A DNA stretch of 64,000 nt. Origin: Branchiostoma floridae (Eukaryota; Chordata; Leptocardii; Amphioxiformes; Branchiostomatidae). Below the pieces are notes generated by a model. It was not told the DNA's origin. It searched no databases and worked only from the letters and a program-made list of their open reading frames with translations. The stretch covers positions 26,455,213 through 26,519,212 of the forward strand of contig NC_049979.1 in the NCBI RefSeq assembly GCF_000003815.2, written 5' to 3'. Of this stretch, positions 33,324 to 47,300 are shown one piece after another. The first letter of the stretch is position 1. Each line of letters opens with the position of its first letter. The position numbers and the translations under genes were made by a program.

Positions 33324-35053
33324 TTACAAACACAGTCTATAGGAGATATATCTCCCCGCGGTCTCGCTGGGACGTATAATCTTCACCACCTGCCCGCGTT
33401 TCAGTCCGAAGTACCGCGCCACGGGATCCCCCGCCTGGATCCGAGGCAGCTGGTGTTCCTTCAGTCTGTACCGCGCCAGGAGTTCGGCCTTCTCCTCGGG
33501 AGTCATGACGACATGTTCTGGGACCAGCTGGTGTTCTGTGATGTTGATGAGAAGTTCCGACTCCAGGAACTGTTCCAGGATGTACTTTGGGGCCATGTCA
33601 ACGAGAGCCTGCGGAATAAAGAAGTAATGAAAAAAATAAATGAATAAACAAAACAAGCATTACTTAAGCTGTTAAGCTATCTGCATACCAATAATTGAAT
33701 AAATCATGATGATCCGTCAGCTATTCTCTTTCAAAGGCACTAACCTACACTGCTTACTATCTGGCCCAAAAGCTCTCTACCAAAAGTCACCACCATATCA
33801 TATCCAGATTTTGCAATATCAAAATCAAAAGTTCCACTGCAGTACCGTAACAAACCGCTATGGGGCCCTACACAAATCAAAATTATGAGTTATGCTGTCC
33901 ATCTACAGTCAAAAATACAGTTACACCCCAAAACTGGTATGAAAGCTCAAGTTCTCAGCAGTGCCTTAGCTGCTAGGGGGCCACTTATTGAAGTTCTTCT
34001 GAGTATCCTGCCCATTTTCTTCTTCTTCTTCTTTATACGTGCTTAACCTCATTAGGCTGAGGGCTGCAAGCACGGTACGTAAGACGTACACAAGACTGTA
34101 AGTTTTTGATCCACTCATATCGCACGTATGGGGGTTCTTTAACTTGCATGGGGTATGGCTCTCCCCATACACGGGACCTCCATTTAACGTCCTATCCGAG
34201 GGACGACTCATTTTTCACTTGAGTAAAGTGAGGAAAGTCGTGTAAAGTGCCTTTCCCAAGGGCACAAGACCGGCAACACGGCAGGTGGATTCGAACCGGC
34301 GACCTCTCAGTCACGGGCCGAATACACTACCACTGTGCTACGCGGCCCCACACATCTACCCAAAATATCATCAGGCTCAGCATAATTAAATCTACTTCTA
34401 CGAGAAGTTGTGAGCGGCACCAAGAACATAACGTTAACCTTCTTGTCGAAGGTGATAGATATAACGTTATAAGGATAGTTAACGTTAGTATACCTTTATC
34501 CGCGGGGTAACCTATATCCGTTGTGTTGCTAAACTGGGTATCCAGGGATATCAAGTCAATGGATGGTACTTTGATTCTAATTGTTTACTATTTTCAAAAT
34601 ATTGCAGTTTGAAACCACCATCTTTTAACTTGATGTCCCTAAATACATTGTTCTTAAAAAGAACGGATATAGGTTACCCCGCGGATAAAGGTGAACTAGC
34701 GTTACCTGTTTAGCCGAAGGCGTCATGCCCATCTGCACCACGATGATGGCGCGGGAGATGTTCTCCTCCTGCATACGCTGGCAGTACATCTTGATCGTCT
34801 TGATCCCGATCTTCGGCTCGTCGGCGAAGAACACGAACATCTGGTCGGTCGGGTCGTCGTTGTGCGCCACCAGCACCACCAGATCCTTCCGGGCGGGCTT
34901 CCCCTCACTGGGCTTGTCTCCGAACTGATCCTTGAACTGATCCAGTCTCTGATCCAACTCGTCTTGCGTCACGAGGTACCCGCGATCGTGGCACAGTTGC
35001 ATGATAGTCTTGCGAATCCTCCACAACTTGTAGGTTTCTTGTTCGTCATCCAT
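33324..35053 (-). CDS. POLR2E: RNA polymerases I/II/III subunit RPABC1 (RPB5), complete
   Basis: Exon 1 is 35053-34706 (116 codons, from [20 protein letters not shown]). Exon 2 is 33608-33324 (94 codons plus TAA). The intron is 1,097 bp and phase 0. The 210 residues equal the animal family length. RPB5 is a subunit common to the three nuclear RNA polymerases, in the downstream DNA-binding jaw. Seen: the N-terminal jaw domain with the conserved [15 protein letters not shown] and ARAIIVVQ-like strand, and the C-terminal assembly domain shared with archaeal RpoH ([57 protein letters not shown]). The start codon is fixed by alignment to family N-termini. The gene is divergent from XRN2 with 280 bp between starts. 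The 5' splice donor GTAACG overlaps the end of a MITE. Confidence 0.97.
33690..33985. repeat. dispersed AAGCCGCTAGGGG-type repeat copy
   Basis: AAATCATGATGATCCGTCAG, CACTGCAGTACCGTAACAAA and GCTGCTAGGGGGCCA match the 14076-15265 family. It lies within the POLR2E intron. Confidence 0.65.
34016..34349 (-). mobile_element. full-length tRNA-derived SINE
   Basis: Reading minus, the head GGGGCCGCGTAGCACAGTGG carries an A box, with B box GGTTCGAATCC. The body has TGCCCTTGGGAAAGGCAC and CTTTCCTCAC, and the tail is a (GAA)n run (34018-34035). It lies in the POLR2E intron, same strand as the gene. Confidence 0.85.
34482..34702. mobile_element. MITE abutting the POLR2E splice donor
   Basis: TIRs ACGTTAGTATACCTTTATCC and GGATAAAGGTGAACTAGCGT, with CGCGGGGTAACC/GGTTACCCCGCG inside. 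TA flanks both sides (34480-34481 and 34703-34704). The right TA coincides with donor bases +2/+3 of the POLR2E intron. Confidence 0.85.
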
Positions 35054-35333
35054 GGCGCTTCGTTTTGAAGTTCTACTTAAGAAATTGGGGGGACAAAAAG
35101 TTGCGAGAGCTCCTTCAACCAAGCGCGCGCACGCTTCGCCAAATCCCGGATATATAACCTTTAACCCGGATATGCACATCCAACCAATCGTAATCGATGT
35201 TACATCACAACCGACCAATCAAAAGTCTCGTAAGGGCTGTAGTAGGGATTTCTTGGACTACGCATCGGCATTACTTTTTGACAAAGAAGGTTTTAGTTTT
35301 CTTGGCGTCAGAAAACCAAGCTAATCTCCCATC
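35054..35333. promoter_or_regulatory. probable bidirectional promoter, POLR2E/XRN2
   Basis: Only 280 bp separate the divergent start codons. Two CCAAT boxes (35184-35188 and 35215-35219), both in XRN2 orientation, lie 31 bp apart. A TATATAA word is at about 35151, and CGCGCG occurs near 35123. This is a typical layout for a shared promoter of housekeeping genes. Transcription starts are not known. Confidence 0.7.
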
Positions 35334-38300
35334 ATGGGAGTTCCGGCCTTTTTTGCCTGGCTGAGTAAGAAGTACCCAAGTATCGTGGTGCACTGTGTGG
35401 AAGAAAAGGTATGTAACGGTAGATCGTTTTGTACAATTCGAGTTTTGAGGTTGAAATCGAAGTGGGGAGGGGGGCATGATCGTCGCACCGTAAACATGTG
35501 CTATCGGGTTGGTGCTGCTACGAAAATGAATCATGTTTGCGTGTAAAAGTATTCCATCAAGGGTATCGTATTTGTGCTGATAACTGTATACGGCCGGAAC
35601 CACGATGTTGCATCGTACTAACGTTAGTAGTTCGCTCACAAGTTGTGGTAAAGTGGTCAAGGTTGTTGACCTACATGTAGAAAAGGTTCTGTGTTCGAAT
35701 CAGCTAACCCCAGTGTTGTATTATTGAGAAAGGCACTTAACATTTTTCCATACTCGAATCAGGTGAAAACGAGGACCTAGCCTCGGTTATCCTCACTGAT
35801 GGAACATAATAAAACTGGACCTCGTTCATAGCACTTTTTCCAGGCCTCGCATACGTAGATGATTGTAGTGCATATCTAAAATCTTTCAAGTCACATTTAT
35901 CCAAATATGCAAAGCCTGATTGCCGTCATACCAGGGTCCATTCCACTCAGAATCGGGCCAAACCAACCTCCCAAATTGGATTTGAATTTCCTGAAAATCC
36001 CCCATTCTACAAATTTCTAGCCGAACCATTCATACCAGACTTTGAGAATCTGGATATGCAGATACACAAAGCCTGCTTGGATGAACAGGGTCCTATCAAA
36101 AACAGGAGGGATCCAACCCAGGGTGAGTGGATCAAACCTTACAGTCTGGTCTTAACATGTAGCTTGTACCTACCACACAAAACTGGTGTGTTCCTCTTAT
36201 TGAATCTTAAAGACAGTTTACTAACCAGGGTTGGACAAGTTTTCTAAAATTGACTTGTCCTATCGGGCAAGTACTTAAAAAATTTACTTGCCCAAACCAA
36301 CTTTTCACTTGCCCGAAATCTAAATGACATTTTTCTATGTATATTCATGGCCTTCAATGGATTTTTTGTTATTGGCTCTATTTTCTGTGTTAATCAATGC
36401 TTGATGTCATGACTTTGAAAAGTAGCAAGTACATCAAAATCTCACTCAATGGAGAAAAGCTAACTTGTCCGATCGGGCAAGTGGGAAAGGACATGCACTT
36501 GCCCGATTGGCATTTTCACTTGCCCGGGACTATAGGGCTAGTGGACTTGTTTATCCCTGCTAACGAAACCATCACAAGTCTGTTACACACAACAATAGAA
36601 AACCTGCTATACCATGCTGGTTAAAACACAGCATAGGGGCCGAAAATCACAGCGTAGTGGATACAAATCACGGCGTTAGGGCCCCCTTTCAAGTTTGCTC
36701 ACCTTCACCAGCAAGAACTCTGCAGTTTAAAAGATATTTTCATATTGAAGTTTTTAATTGTCATTCAGCAAAAGAATTTGCTCACCTCAAATTTTCGGTC
36801 GCACATCCATCGACCTTCTTCAGGAGTGGTGATTCAATTACTCTGAGCTCGTGACCTAGGGACACCTGACTCAAGTAAAGAATCGTAGATGCCTGACAGG
36901 CAGCATCAGCCCCCGTCTCTGTTAAAGGGACATAATGTAGAAATATGGCGCCAAAATTTCAAATGTTCTGAACTTGAAAATCTCCATTCAGATTGACATT
37001 TGCAACTTATTTCTAACGTATCTGCGTCATTTATCACATTTCTAGTGCTAATTAACAACGTCAAAGTAAGCCGCGAACAAATTCACTTACTTCCGGGTAG
37101 CCTACCGGAAGTAAGCCGACCGTAGATTTCCGAATCGACCGTTGCGGTCGCAGATCTTCGGAGCATAGCGGGACTTTCAACAAACTTCAGTAATGATTCA
37201 AGCGAACCACCGAACGCGTTCTAAAGCGCACTTTGGCTCGCTGGCGAGTTGAATAAAATGTCGGACAACTCAAGCGGCGGAGGGAAGTGCGCATATTTCA
37301 AGACATCCTCACGGCTCAACAAAGTCGTATCCATACGTTGTAAATATTGCTGTGCAGTGTAATAAGGTAGACTCAACTCATAATGTAGAGAAATGACCGA
37401 AAACAGTGACTTTAATTTTACATTATGTCCCTTTAAAGTTTAAGTGTCGGCTGGTGTGTTCTTATGTAGATGGCCTCCTCTACTCCCTCGCAAAGTAATT
37501 TGGTTCAGTGTTCAATATTTGTGCTTTGTTGATATTTTGCTGATATTTTTCTTGTTTTCTTGCAGCCAAAGGAAGTAAGTGGAGTGAAGATCCCAGTAGA
37601 CATCAGTAAGCCCAACCCTAACGATGTGGAGTTTGACAACCTGTACCTGGACATGAATGGAATCATCCATCCTTGTTCACATCCCGAGGACAAGTGAGTT
37701 TATTTGATAAATGATGATGACAATCATCATCATCATAATATTTATTGTTATTGGTAGTTACTATGTTTCCCAAAGGGAAAACATATTGTTTTGCTGGTGT
37801 GTTCTTCTTCTGTCATGAACGAATTAGAGCTTACAACTGCCTGTGACATCCACTTACAGGGTATAGCTATTACATATACAGCAAATATGAAGAAATTATA
37901 AGCTGTTACAGTAAATTCAATAGCAAAACTTGTATTTGGCAATTACAGGTTTGTGATAGCAAATCCTGTATGGTTTCAGAAAAGGCACAGTACTTGGAGG
38001 GAAATATCTTGCATTTTCTTGAAAATGTTGACTTTCTAATCTTTTCTTTAACATTCTTGAATTCTTTTCTCAGACCAGCTCCTAAGAACGTAGATGAGAT
38101 GATGATTGCCATCTTTGAGGCCATTGACAGGATGATGGCGATCGTCCGTCCTCAGAAGCTCCTCTACATGGCCATCGACGGGGTGGTGAGTATCCAATTT
38201 CTGACATAAGGCCACAGCAATTTCAAAGTCCAAATCCCGTATTCGAATTTTGGATTTAGTTGATAGAAGCATGTAGCCTGGGTACCATCCAGAAAGTTGT

Positions 38301-41300
38301 TCGCTCCAGCATTTTTTATGCACTATATACAGTTGCTTCTCTGCTGTTCTGTCTGGGATCCCGGGCCACATTAACGTCTAGAATTGTCCAAACTTTGCAT
38401 GAGGGCGCTGATTGGTTCCTACACATGAGAGAATTACAGAATGGGTTCCGTCTCTTGCTCAAACAGGCATTCCTACACCTGAAAAGCCCTCCCTCTGCTT
38501 GTGGGAGGCCTGTTATTATCAAATGAGCACTCTAGAACCCAGTCCTTAATTCGCTCGTTAACTGACGTTACCACTAAACGGTTTGAATGCACAGGTCTCC
38601 AGACAGGTAGCAGAAGCAAACAGAGGAGCAAACTACTACCCGGATGGTACCCAGTAGGGATGTGTACCGGTACACAATACAGTACCGGTACAATCAATTA
38701 GGTACAGGTATCAAAATACCGGAACACTGGAACACTGGTATACCGGTACTGGACCTGTATCTAATTAGTGCAAGCCGGGCAGGATAACAGGTCAGGGGAT
38801 GGTCACTTTGACAGTTAAAATTACTGTGAAATTACCATACCAGTCTCTGAGCCCCAGTGAGGGAAAAACAACAATTTTGTAAAGGTCAAATTTTTGTTGC
38901 ATCATGTGTCTACCATAATAAACACGTTTTTATTGGTTCAAACATGCTTCTATCCTTTTAATACATTGTTTTGCCGTTATAACAAATTATAATATAATAT
39001 TATGATATAATATTCAATGCCATGCATTTAGGTCCGGACTCATTAGGTCCGGACCTGTACCTAAACCTCTGGATTCGAATCCGGACCTGTACCTAAACCT
39101 CTGGATTCGAATCCGGACCTGTACCTAAACGTGGGTTTAGGTACGCATCCCTAGGGGTACGCTAGGAAGCCCGTGTGATAACAGTAGAACCTCATCTGAT
39201 GTGTCAAATCATTATCATCCGCTCCGGAATACCCTTATCCAATGTTATTGCGGCCCAGATTTGACGTGAAATACAACACCATGTATTCCGCATTGTCCTT
39301 GGTCCCAGCCCTCCCACTGTTTTGTATTTTATACGTGTAAGCTTAAACACACTAGGTGAAAGTTTAGAGGTTTACATGAAAACATGCTGAATAGTAGAGT
39401 ATTTGTACTTATCAAGATATTTTTTTAACCTCCAGGCTCCAAGAGCAAAGATGAACCAACAGAGAAAGAGACGTTTCTTTGCAGCCAAGGAAAGCAGGTC
39501 TGTTTTTTTCCCTATTAAATGTATATGGTATTATTATGGTGCATGTATTGCAGGGCTCAGATTCATTTCTGGGAATAGCTGCACTAGTGCAACCAGCCTT
39601 AAAAGCAATATAGATTAGAGTAGAATGTCAGCCAAACCTAATTACAAAATACAAACCTAACTGCCCCTCTTCTGTTTACTACACCACACTTCTTGAAAAG
39701 AGTAGGGGTCCATCCCGGTGTGAGTGGTTCAAACCTACAGTTCCATGTCTGGGGCAGTTATTAGTCTGTGACCAGACCCTCTGGTCGACAGACTTTTAGT
39801 TTTGTCACGTTTACGCGCGTTCGCAGCTGTATCTGTATGTTCCCGTTGTCTGAATTCTATGTCGTTTGGCAGGTCCTTTGTACTGAGGTTGACGATGATG
39901 CACGTGAACTTTTTTTGCGGCAGGTGGTTTTATTATGGATTTTATAAAAATAACACCCCTACAATTTGTTCGTCTTGCGGTGTTTTGGTCCAGATCCTCT
40001 GTATGTGGGTCATGGTGTCATTGGAATTTGTCAAGCAGATGCGTGGTGTTACCTGATCGTCAATTAGCAAAGTTATTCGCGTTCGCATCTGTATCTGCAT
40101 GTTCCCGTTGTCGCATACGTACGTTGTTTGGCAGGTCATCTGCACTGAGGTTGACGATGATGCACGTTGTTTTGTTTTTTTTGCGGCTGCTGGTTTTATT
40201 ATGGATTTTATAAAAATATCACCCCTACAAAATGTTTGTCTTCCGGTGTATTAGTCCAGATCCCCTGTATATGGGTCATGCTGTATTTGAGATATTGCAA
40301 GCAGATGCGTGATGTTCTCTGGTCGTCAATGTAACGCGCGTTCGCATCTATATCTGCATGTTCCCGTTGTCGCATTCGTTTGTGGTTTGGCAGGTTCTCT
40401 ACACATAGTTGGACGATGATGCAAGGTGTTTTATTTTTTCGGCAGCTGTTTTTATTATGTACGTAATAATTTCAGAAATCACCCCTGCAAATTGTACGTT
40501 TCACAGTGTATTGGCCCATGTCTGCATATGGTGCCTGTGCGGTACATTGGGTATATAGAGTCAAGCAGATGCGCGATATGTGCATCAATTTTACGCGCGT
40601 TTGCTTTCTACCTCTTATTCAACAAGTTAATCCGTACTACTTTATGTACCAGCATCATGGACCCCGGGATTCACCCACACTGTGCCATGCTACCTTATGG
40701 CTTCACACTAGTTAAAAACTTATCGCACAGTTCATCATCAACAGCTGTGTGTTATCGTATGTGGGACATGGGAACCGACATCTAATGTTCCACTAATGAC
40801 CCTGTCAATCAAATACCTCCTGTCGCCGTTTGCAATGAAGCGTGTAAGAATTCTCGTCCCAAATGAAGTTTAGCCATATTATATTCCCGGACTTCGACTA
40901 AGAAACATCAAGGTCCTATTCCGTGCTTCATACTTATTACGTCCATAAGGTCCCATAACAGAAACATGTTAATACTTGGTGCGTTTGTCAGTCTGTCTGT
41001 CGGTCTTGTAGGTGTGTCTGTGTGTGAATGTGCCTGTGTATTAGACCATCCGGTTACTTATCGTCACCATATCTTTTAGACTTTGGCCACATGTTATCTC
41101 ACAATCCATACCTGTTTTGTAAGATTCACATGACACAGAAATATTAAGCAACTTTAGATACAACGATATATCTAACACCATGAAAAGAATCATATAGGAT
41201 ATAAGCACAACGTCACACACCAAAGAAGACAAAACAACCAACATATACCAGACCGACGTCACAGACTATGTTACCTACGGTCACTTGTTGTCATATTGAG

Positions 41301-44300
41301 TTCACCAAATGACAGCCACTCTAGACCCTTGCAATTCAGTCCAGCCTATTATAACAGGGCTCGAAATATTTTTTTCTGCATACCTGCACTGGTGCAGATA
41401 ACATTGGAAATTACCTGCACCAGACAAATTTTACCTGACCACTCTTTTATATTCATAGTTGGTAACAGTCAATGCAGCTGGTAAAAACCCACAACACACC
41501 TATATATAGTACCTGTATATAAAATCCAAGTACATGGACCAGTGCAGGTTAGGTGCAGGTAGACATTATGAATACCTGCACTGCTCCAATTTTACCACAC
41601 TTGTACCTGTGGTATTTCGAGCCCTGTGTAAGGTCCTCGCAATTCAGCCCCTGGCTGTGAAGAGAGATAACGCTAACAATAAAATGGGTTTAACGTAATT
41701 CTTTTATACATTCTCAGGGATGGCAAGGAGGAACTGGCGAGGATACGTGAAGAGCTGGAGGGACAAGGTATCCACCTTCCACCTGAGAAGACCAATGAGG
41801 AACACTTTGACAGTAATTGCATTACTCCAGTAGGTAACCAGTGTGTGTTCTCACACTGAAGGTTCTCAATCTCTACGTGTGTGTTAGAAGAGATTTCATA
41901 GGTTACCACCTACCAATCAGATTGATTGTAACAACCAGGTGTACCAATGGTACAAGCGTTTCCCTGGGTTGCTACCTGCCAATCAAATTGGGTGTTACAG
42001 CCTAGTACAGAATTATTTTGTGACATATAGGACTCCTAATAGGAGTCATTCAACCGTTGTTTATGATTATATATGTAATGAAATGTAAGGCCATGTTGAT
42101 TTGATTATATGGTTGACATCCTCTGGAAACCCCAAAACTCAGTGGTTATAACTAATGCGAGCGTATGAAATAAAAATAAGTTTGGCAAAAAAATTTACAA
42201 TTACAGTTGCCTTGTACGATTTATAGCGGCCGGAAATTGATGTCATCCATATAATCAAATCAACATGGCCTAACTCAGGGATATAGATATTTGATGTTAG
42301 GACAAATTTACAGTATGCAAGGAGAGTTGGCAAAGAAACACAACAAATTTTTCCAAAGTCTTGAAACATTTCTGTTCAGTAAGATTAAAGCTTGTCCATT
42401 TTTCTTGCAGGGTACAGAGTTTATGCACTACCTGTCAGAATGCCTGCGTTACTACATCCATGAGAGGCTCAACAACAACCCTGGCTGGAGGAATATCAAG
42501 GTCAGCTTCAGTCAATAAAGACAACAAACAGTTCGATACATCTTTAGAACTTAAATCACAAAAATTGAAGAAGTTTGCTCTAAGAGTTAAAGACCTCTGC
42601 AATTAAAATTTTTGTTAAAGCTTACTATAGCTAAATCAGACTGTACTCTTGCTTCAAGTTGATATACTGCAAAGTTTTACATATTACAAAGTTTGTACAC
42701 CAGTTGATACTCGCACCATAATTCGACTGATTGATTGATTGATTGAATTTGGTGACACCAGGAAGTATCAGGTCTGATATGCAAATTGTATGAATCGGGT
42801 TTTTCAAGTTGGCTTTCCTGAAAGAAAAAAGATGTATTTTTGGACAAATTTTAGCAGATATTTTAGTTGTGAAGACTAATGAATCAGATGTGTTTTTTTC
42901 CCTTGTAGGTCATTCTGTCTGATGCCAATGTGCCCGGAGAGGGAGAACACAAAATCATGGACTACATCAGGAGACAAAGAGGTAGGGACATAGAAAAACA
43001 TACCAAAAGTCATGATGATCTGTCAACATCTTCATATGTTATTCTCATCCAAAGTTTGAAAACCAAATTGTTCCCAAAAAATTCTGCAAGAGGACACAAA
43101 CTTAAGCAATTACTCTCTGCCCTCTCTCCTGACCAAAAGTTATGACCTCAGTATGTCCAGAACACAAGATGTTAAAACCAGAAGTTCTACTGCAGTACCT
43201 AAGAAAACTGTTAGGGGTCCATTATCCAACTTGACCTTCGTTTTTCTGGTTTGTACCCACCTAGATTGTACAAAATATCATCAGGATCCATCCAAGGCTT
43301 CTCAAGTTTTGCTGTTCACAGACGCACAAACACATACAGTACAGGCTGACAGACAAATACACTAAAAATGTAACATTCTTTGAATCATGGATTTTGTATC
43401 CTTTTGTTTCAGCTCAACCTGACCATGACCCAAACACTCACCACTGTCTGTGTGGTGCCGACGGTAAGTACAAATTTACATCATTTTATTGCAGAACAAT
43501 TCACCCCAATTTTCTTACAAAATTGCCAGTATTTTTAAGCATACATACTTTCAAAAAGTACCACATGTTGTTGCCAAAGTTGGGGCGCATACTTCATTTG
43601 TGTTAGTGGCATGGATAAATGGGAAAAGGATCTCAAATGCATGTAGACCAAGGTGGTTCTACAATTTTAGGAAGGATGCACATGTTGCTTTTGTGTACAA
43701 CTTTAGTTCTATTCTGGCCAATTTTGTAACTTTTGGTAAGCAATTCAGAAATCTATAGAGACAATATATGCCAGTGGGAAAAACTAGCATTTTTACAAAT
43801 TTGAGCAAGGACATTGTGTGGAAGTCTTTGATTATGCAACATTACCTGGGAAAAGAGATGAAAACATCATGAGTTAATAGAATTTAGCCGGAGATATTGT
43901 AATCATTTTCTGGTGCCCGTGTCTTGTTGGTCTGTACCTCATTTGAATGAATGAATGAGTGCTTGTTTTTATTGTAGCTCACCATTAGGCCACACCAATT
44001 TAATTTGTTCGTTCACGGATTCGCTCGCTCCTATGTTTTGGAAAAAAAATAAAATATAAAAATTACCACTCAGCAAATTTTCACCATTAATGAAACCATT
44101 CACCAACTTTCTGGTGTAGCAAATTGGCCTTTACATTATAAGCTTCTTAAAATGTGGGTATTTATTATTCCAGTTATATTTTTCATTCATGAAGAATGGG
44201 ACAAACATAAAAACTGACACTACTCTTGTAATTTTCAACAAACAGGTGCTGTTACTGTACAGTAATAGTGGTTCTGTACTTTTTTCAAGCTGAAAACTTT

Positions 44301-47300
44301 TTATTCTTTATGTTTGGGATTAGCCCTTATCTTTACCCCAACCATTTTACAATTTTTTTTTATTTTTTTTTTCGCCCTATCGCTCCATATTTTTTATGAA
44401 AAAATCCGTGAACCAAGAAATTAAATTGGTGTGGCCTTAAGAGGTTTTAAATGTATATGTAACTTGTCCATCATAGCGGATTTGATCATGCTCGGACTGG
44501 CCACACATGAACCCCACTTCACGATCATCAGGGAAGAGTTCAAGTACGGCAAACCCAGACCCTGCAAGCTGTGTAACCAGTTAGGTATGTGTCTTCCTTT
44601 GCTTCCTTTTTGTTTAACGCTAGTTCACCTTTATTCTTGGCTTAACCTATATTCATTGTTTCTAAAAACAGGGTATCTTAGAGATATCAATTCGACAGAC
44701 TTGAAAATATTGCATTGTTATATAACATAGGATGTAGGTTTCCCTTATATCTGAAAATACTGTAGTTGATATAACAACAACTAGAAAGGCAACATTTTTG
44801 AAAAAAATGCAGGATGTGGGCGAAGGGAAAAGAAAGCAAAAATCGCAGGAAAAGAAGCAACAAGAAAGGCAACATTTTCGCGAAAATGCAGCAAAAAGAA
44901 AAAAAAATTAAAAAACATGGTCTGTCCACGGATTCGATCCCGGAGCGTTGGTTTACCACGCGTGAATAATCCCATTGAGCCAGTGCTACAACATGTTACG
45001 AGCGCACGTTTTAACAGGTATACAAATGTATTGCGTTGCTTGAAAAAACCCGCGAGCTTCCGCTGGCTATTTTTCTCGCTTATAATCGAAGGTATTTCAC
45101 TAAAACTTGGACAGAATACTAGAATATTTTTTTGTGGGGCATTTTTATGTTGTTATTTAGCCGATTAGATGCTCTGAACTTGCTGCATTTTCAACGTTTT
45201 TGTGATACTGCGCTGCCGAGTGCCATTTTGTGACCTGTGCGTTGATAGGTTTACCCCTGACGTATCCACCAGACAGTCAGAATGTTAGCCAATCAAAAAG
45301 CTGGAAACGTGGACTGCATGCTACAGGTTCCATTTTTTCTGAGTTTTGATTGGTCGGGTGGAATATCTGTAGAGAATACTAAATGTGTGGCTTCGCCCAC
45401 ATAAATATAGGTTACCGCGCAAATAAGGGTGAGGGAATGTTAGAAGTAACTTTGACTGGAAGACATTTTGTCATTGAACACCAACCAGTACCAGTTAGAA
45501 GAAAATCAATTATCTATTTTTCTGTACAAAAGAATATATGGTCAAACCTGCACCACCTCTACATAAGGGCCTGTTGCCCAATTCCTGAGATAATTTGCTG
45601 ATCCTGACTGTCCATCACAATTAGCAGTCCAACCAATGATAGCATAGCTATTAGGACTTTGACCAATAAGAGAGGCTGCATGCTTGTCAAATATTTGAAT
45701 TTGTGTCCAAGAATGGTCTTCTTTGGCTGTATAGTTTTTTGTGCGAAGGTTGGTTTGCATTTATTCTATGATTTTATGGTTAAAACTGTTTTACCTCTTT
45801 GTTCTATATCTAGGTCACGAGGCTAAGGAATGCCAAGGCTTGGCGAAAAACAAAGATGGCGAGGTAAGTCAGTATTAAGATGTGCTCAAGGCATCGCATA
45901 GTGTAATAAATGGGTGTTTGTCTCAATGCCCAGAGGTTCTTGGTTTGAGTTTCCTGATATGCACTGAAGTTGTGCCCTTGGTAAGGGCACTTACATATAA
46001 CACGATTTTTCTCACTTCGCTCAGGTGAATTTTCTTGCCAACCTTCATCAGATGTCTGATTCACTGCGCTTACATGTCAGGGCTCGAAATACTTTTTCTG
46101 CATACCTGCACTGGTGCAGGTAACATTGAGAATTACCTGCATTGGACAACTTTTACTTGTACCACTCTGAATCTAGGAAGTATGGATCATACTAAAATTG
46201 TTCAGGAACCATTGCTATTTTTTCTTACATACTTTATAGGTGGTAACAGTCAATGCAAAACTCACTACCATGAACCAGTGCAGGTTAGATGCAGGTAGAC
46301 ACCAGAAATACCTGCACAGCTCCAATTTTACCTGCACTATCCTGCATTTTCAGGTGGTATTTCGAGCGTTGTGATATATTCTGACCTGACACAATTTTTC
46401 TCACTTTGCTCAGGTGAATTTTTCTTTGCCAACCTTCATCAGATGTCTGATTCACTGCGTGTAATTTCTGGAACCTGGAAGCATGGTGACATCAAGAGTG
46501 AATCAAAGTAGTGGAAATACGGAATCTACCACCGTCATGTTTCAGAGAGGGTTACAATCGACTAGAAACACATTTTGGATACGGAGCAGGACCACTTTGT
46601 GAGGGGTGTAAAAGAGGCAGTCTACATCATATAAGGCCCATCAACCCCCTCTGAACTACATGTATGATGGTGGTAGATTCCGTTTTCCCGATACCTTTGA
46701 TTCAGTCCTGTTGCCATCACACTCCAGTTCCCGAAAAGTCAGCGCAGAGAATCAGATATCTGATGAAGGTCGCAGGGAAAATTCATGGCTTTTTTGTCTA
46801 TGTTGGAACCAGTGTTCTAGCCAGCTTGAATTTTTTTTCCTTCGTATGGATTTTGAATTTGGAAATCCTTTTGAGCGCCAAAGGTGCGTCAATCCTAGGG
46901 GGGGTTGGGAGCATTCTCCCCATAGAAAATTTTAAAATGTACACCCCCCGAAACGCTATTTCCTGCATTTTGAGGGGCAAATTTTGCTTGTAGACTCTGC
47001 TTGGTTTAGTAATGACGTCTGTTCTAATATCTTTACCTGCCGATTTTTGTCAGTCATAGAGGACAGAATGGGCAAAATGTTTGTCCGTCCCCACTGCAGC
47101 AAAATTCTGTCAAAGGACGGTGGCTAGAGCCCTGGTTGCAGCAAAGCTCAAATTGTACAAGTAATATACTGTAATTCACTTTGTCTTCTCGGTACCAAAC
47201 TTTCACGGTCTAAGAAAATTTAACTTGTTCTCGTAACTAAATGTTCACTGTCGTGGCAAGTGCACATAAAAAAAGGCTGTGAATTATTTGTTATCAGTAA

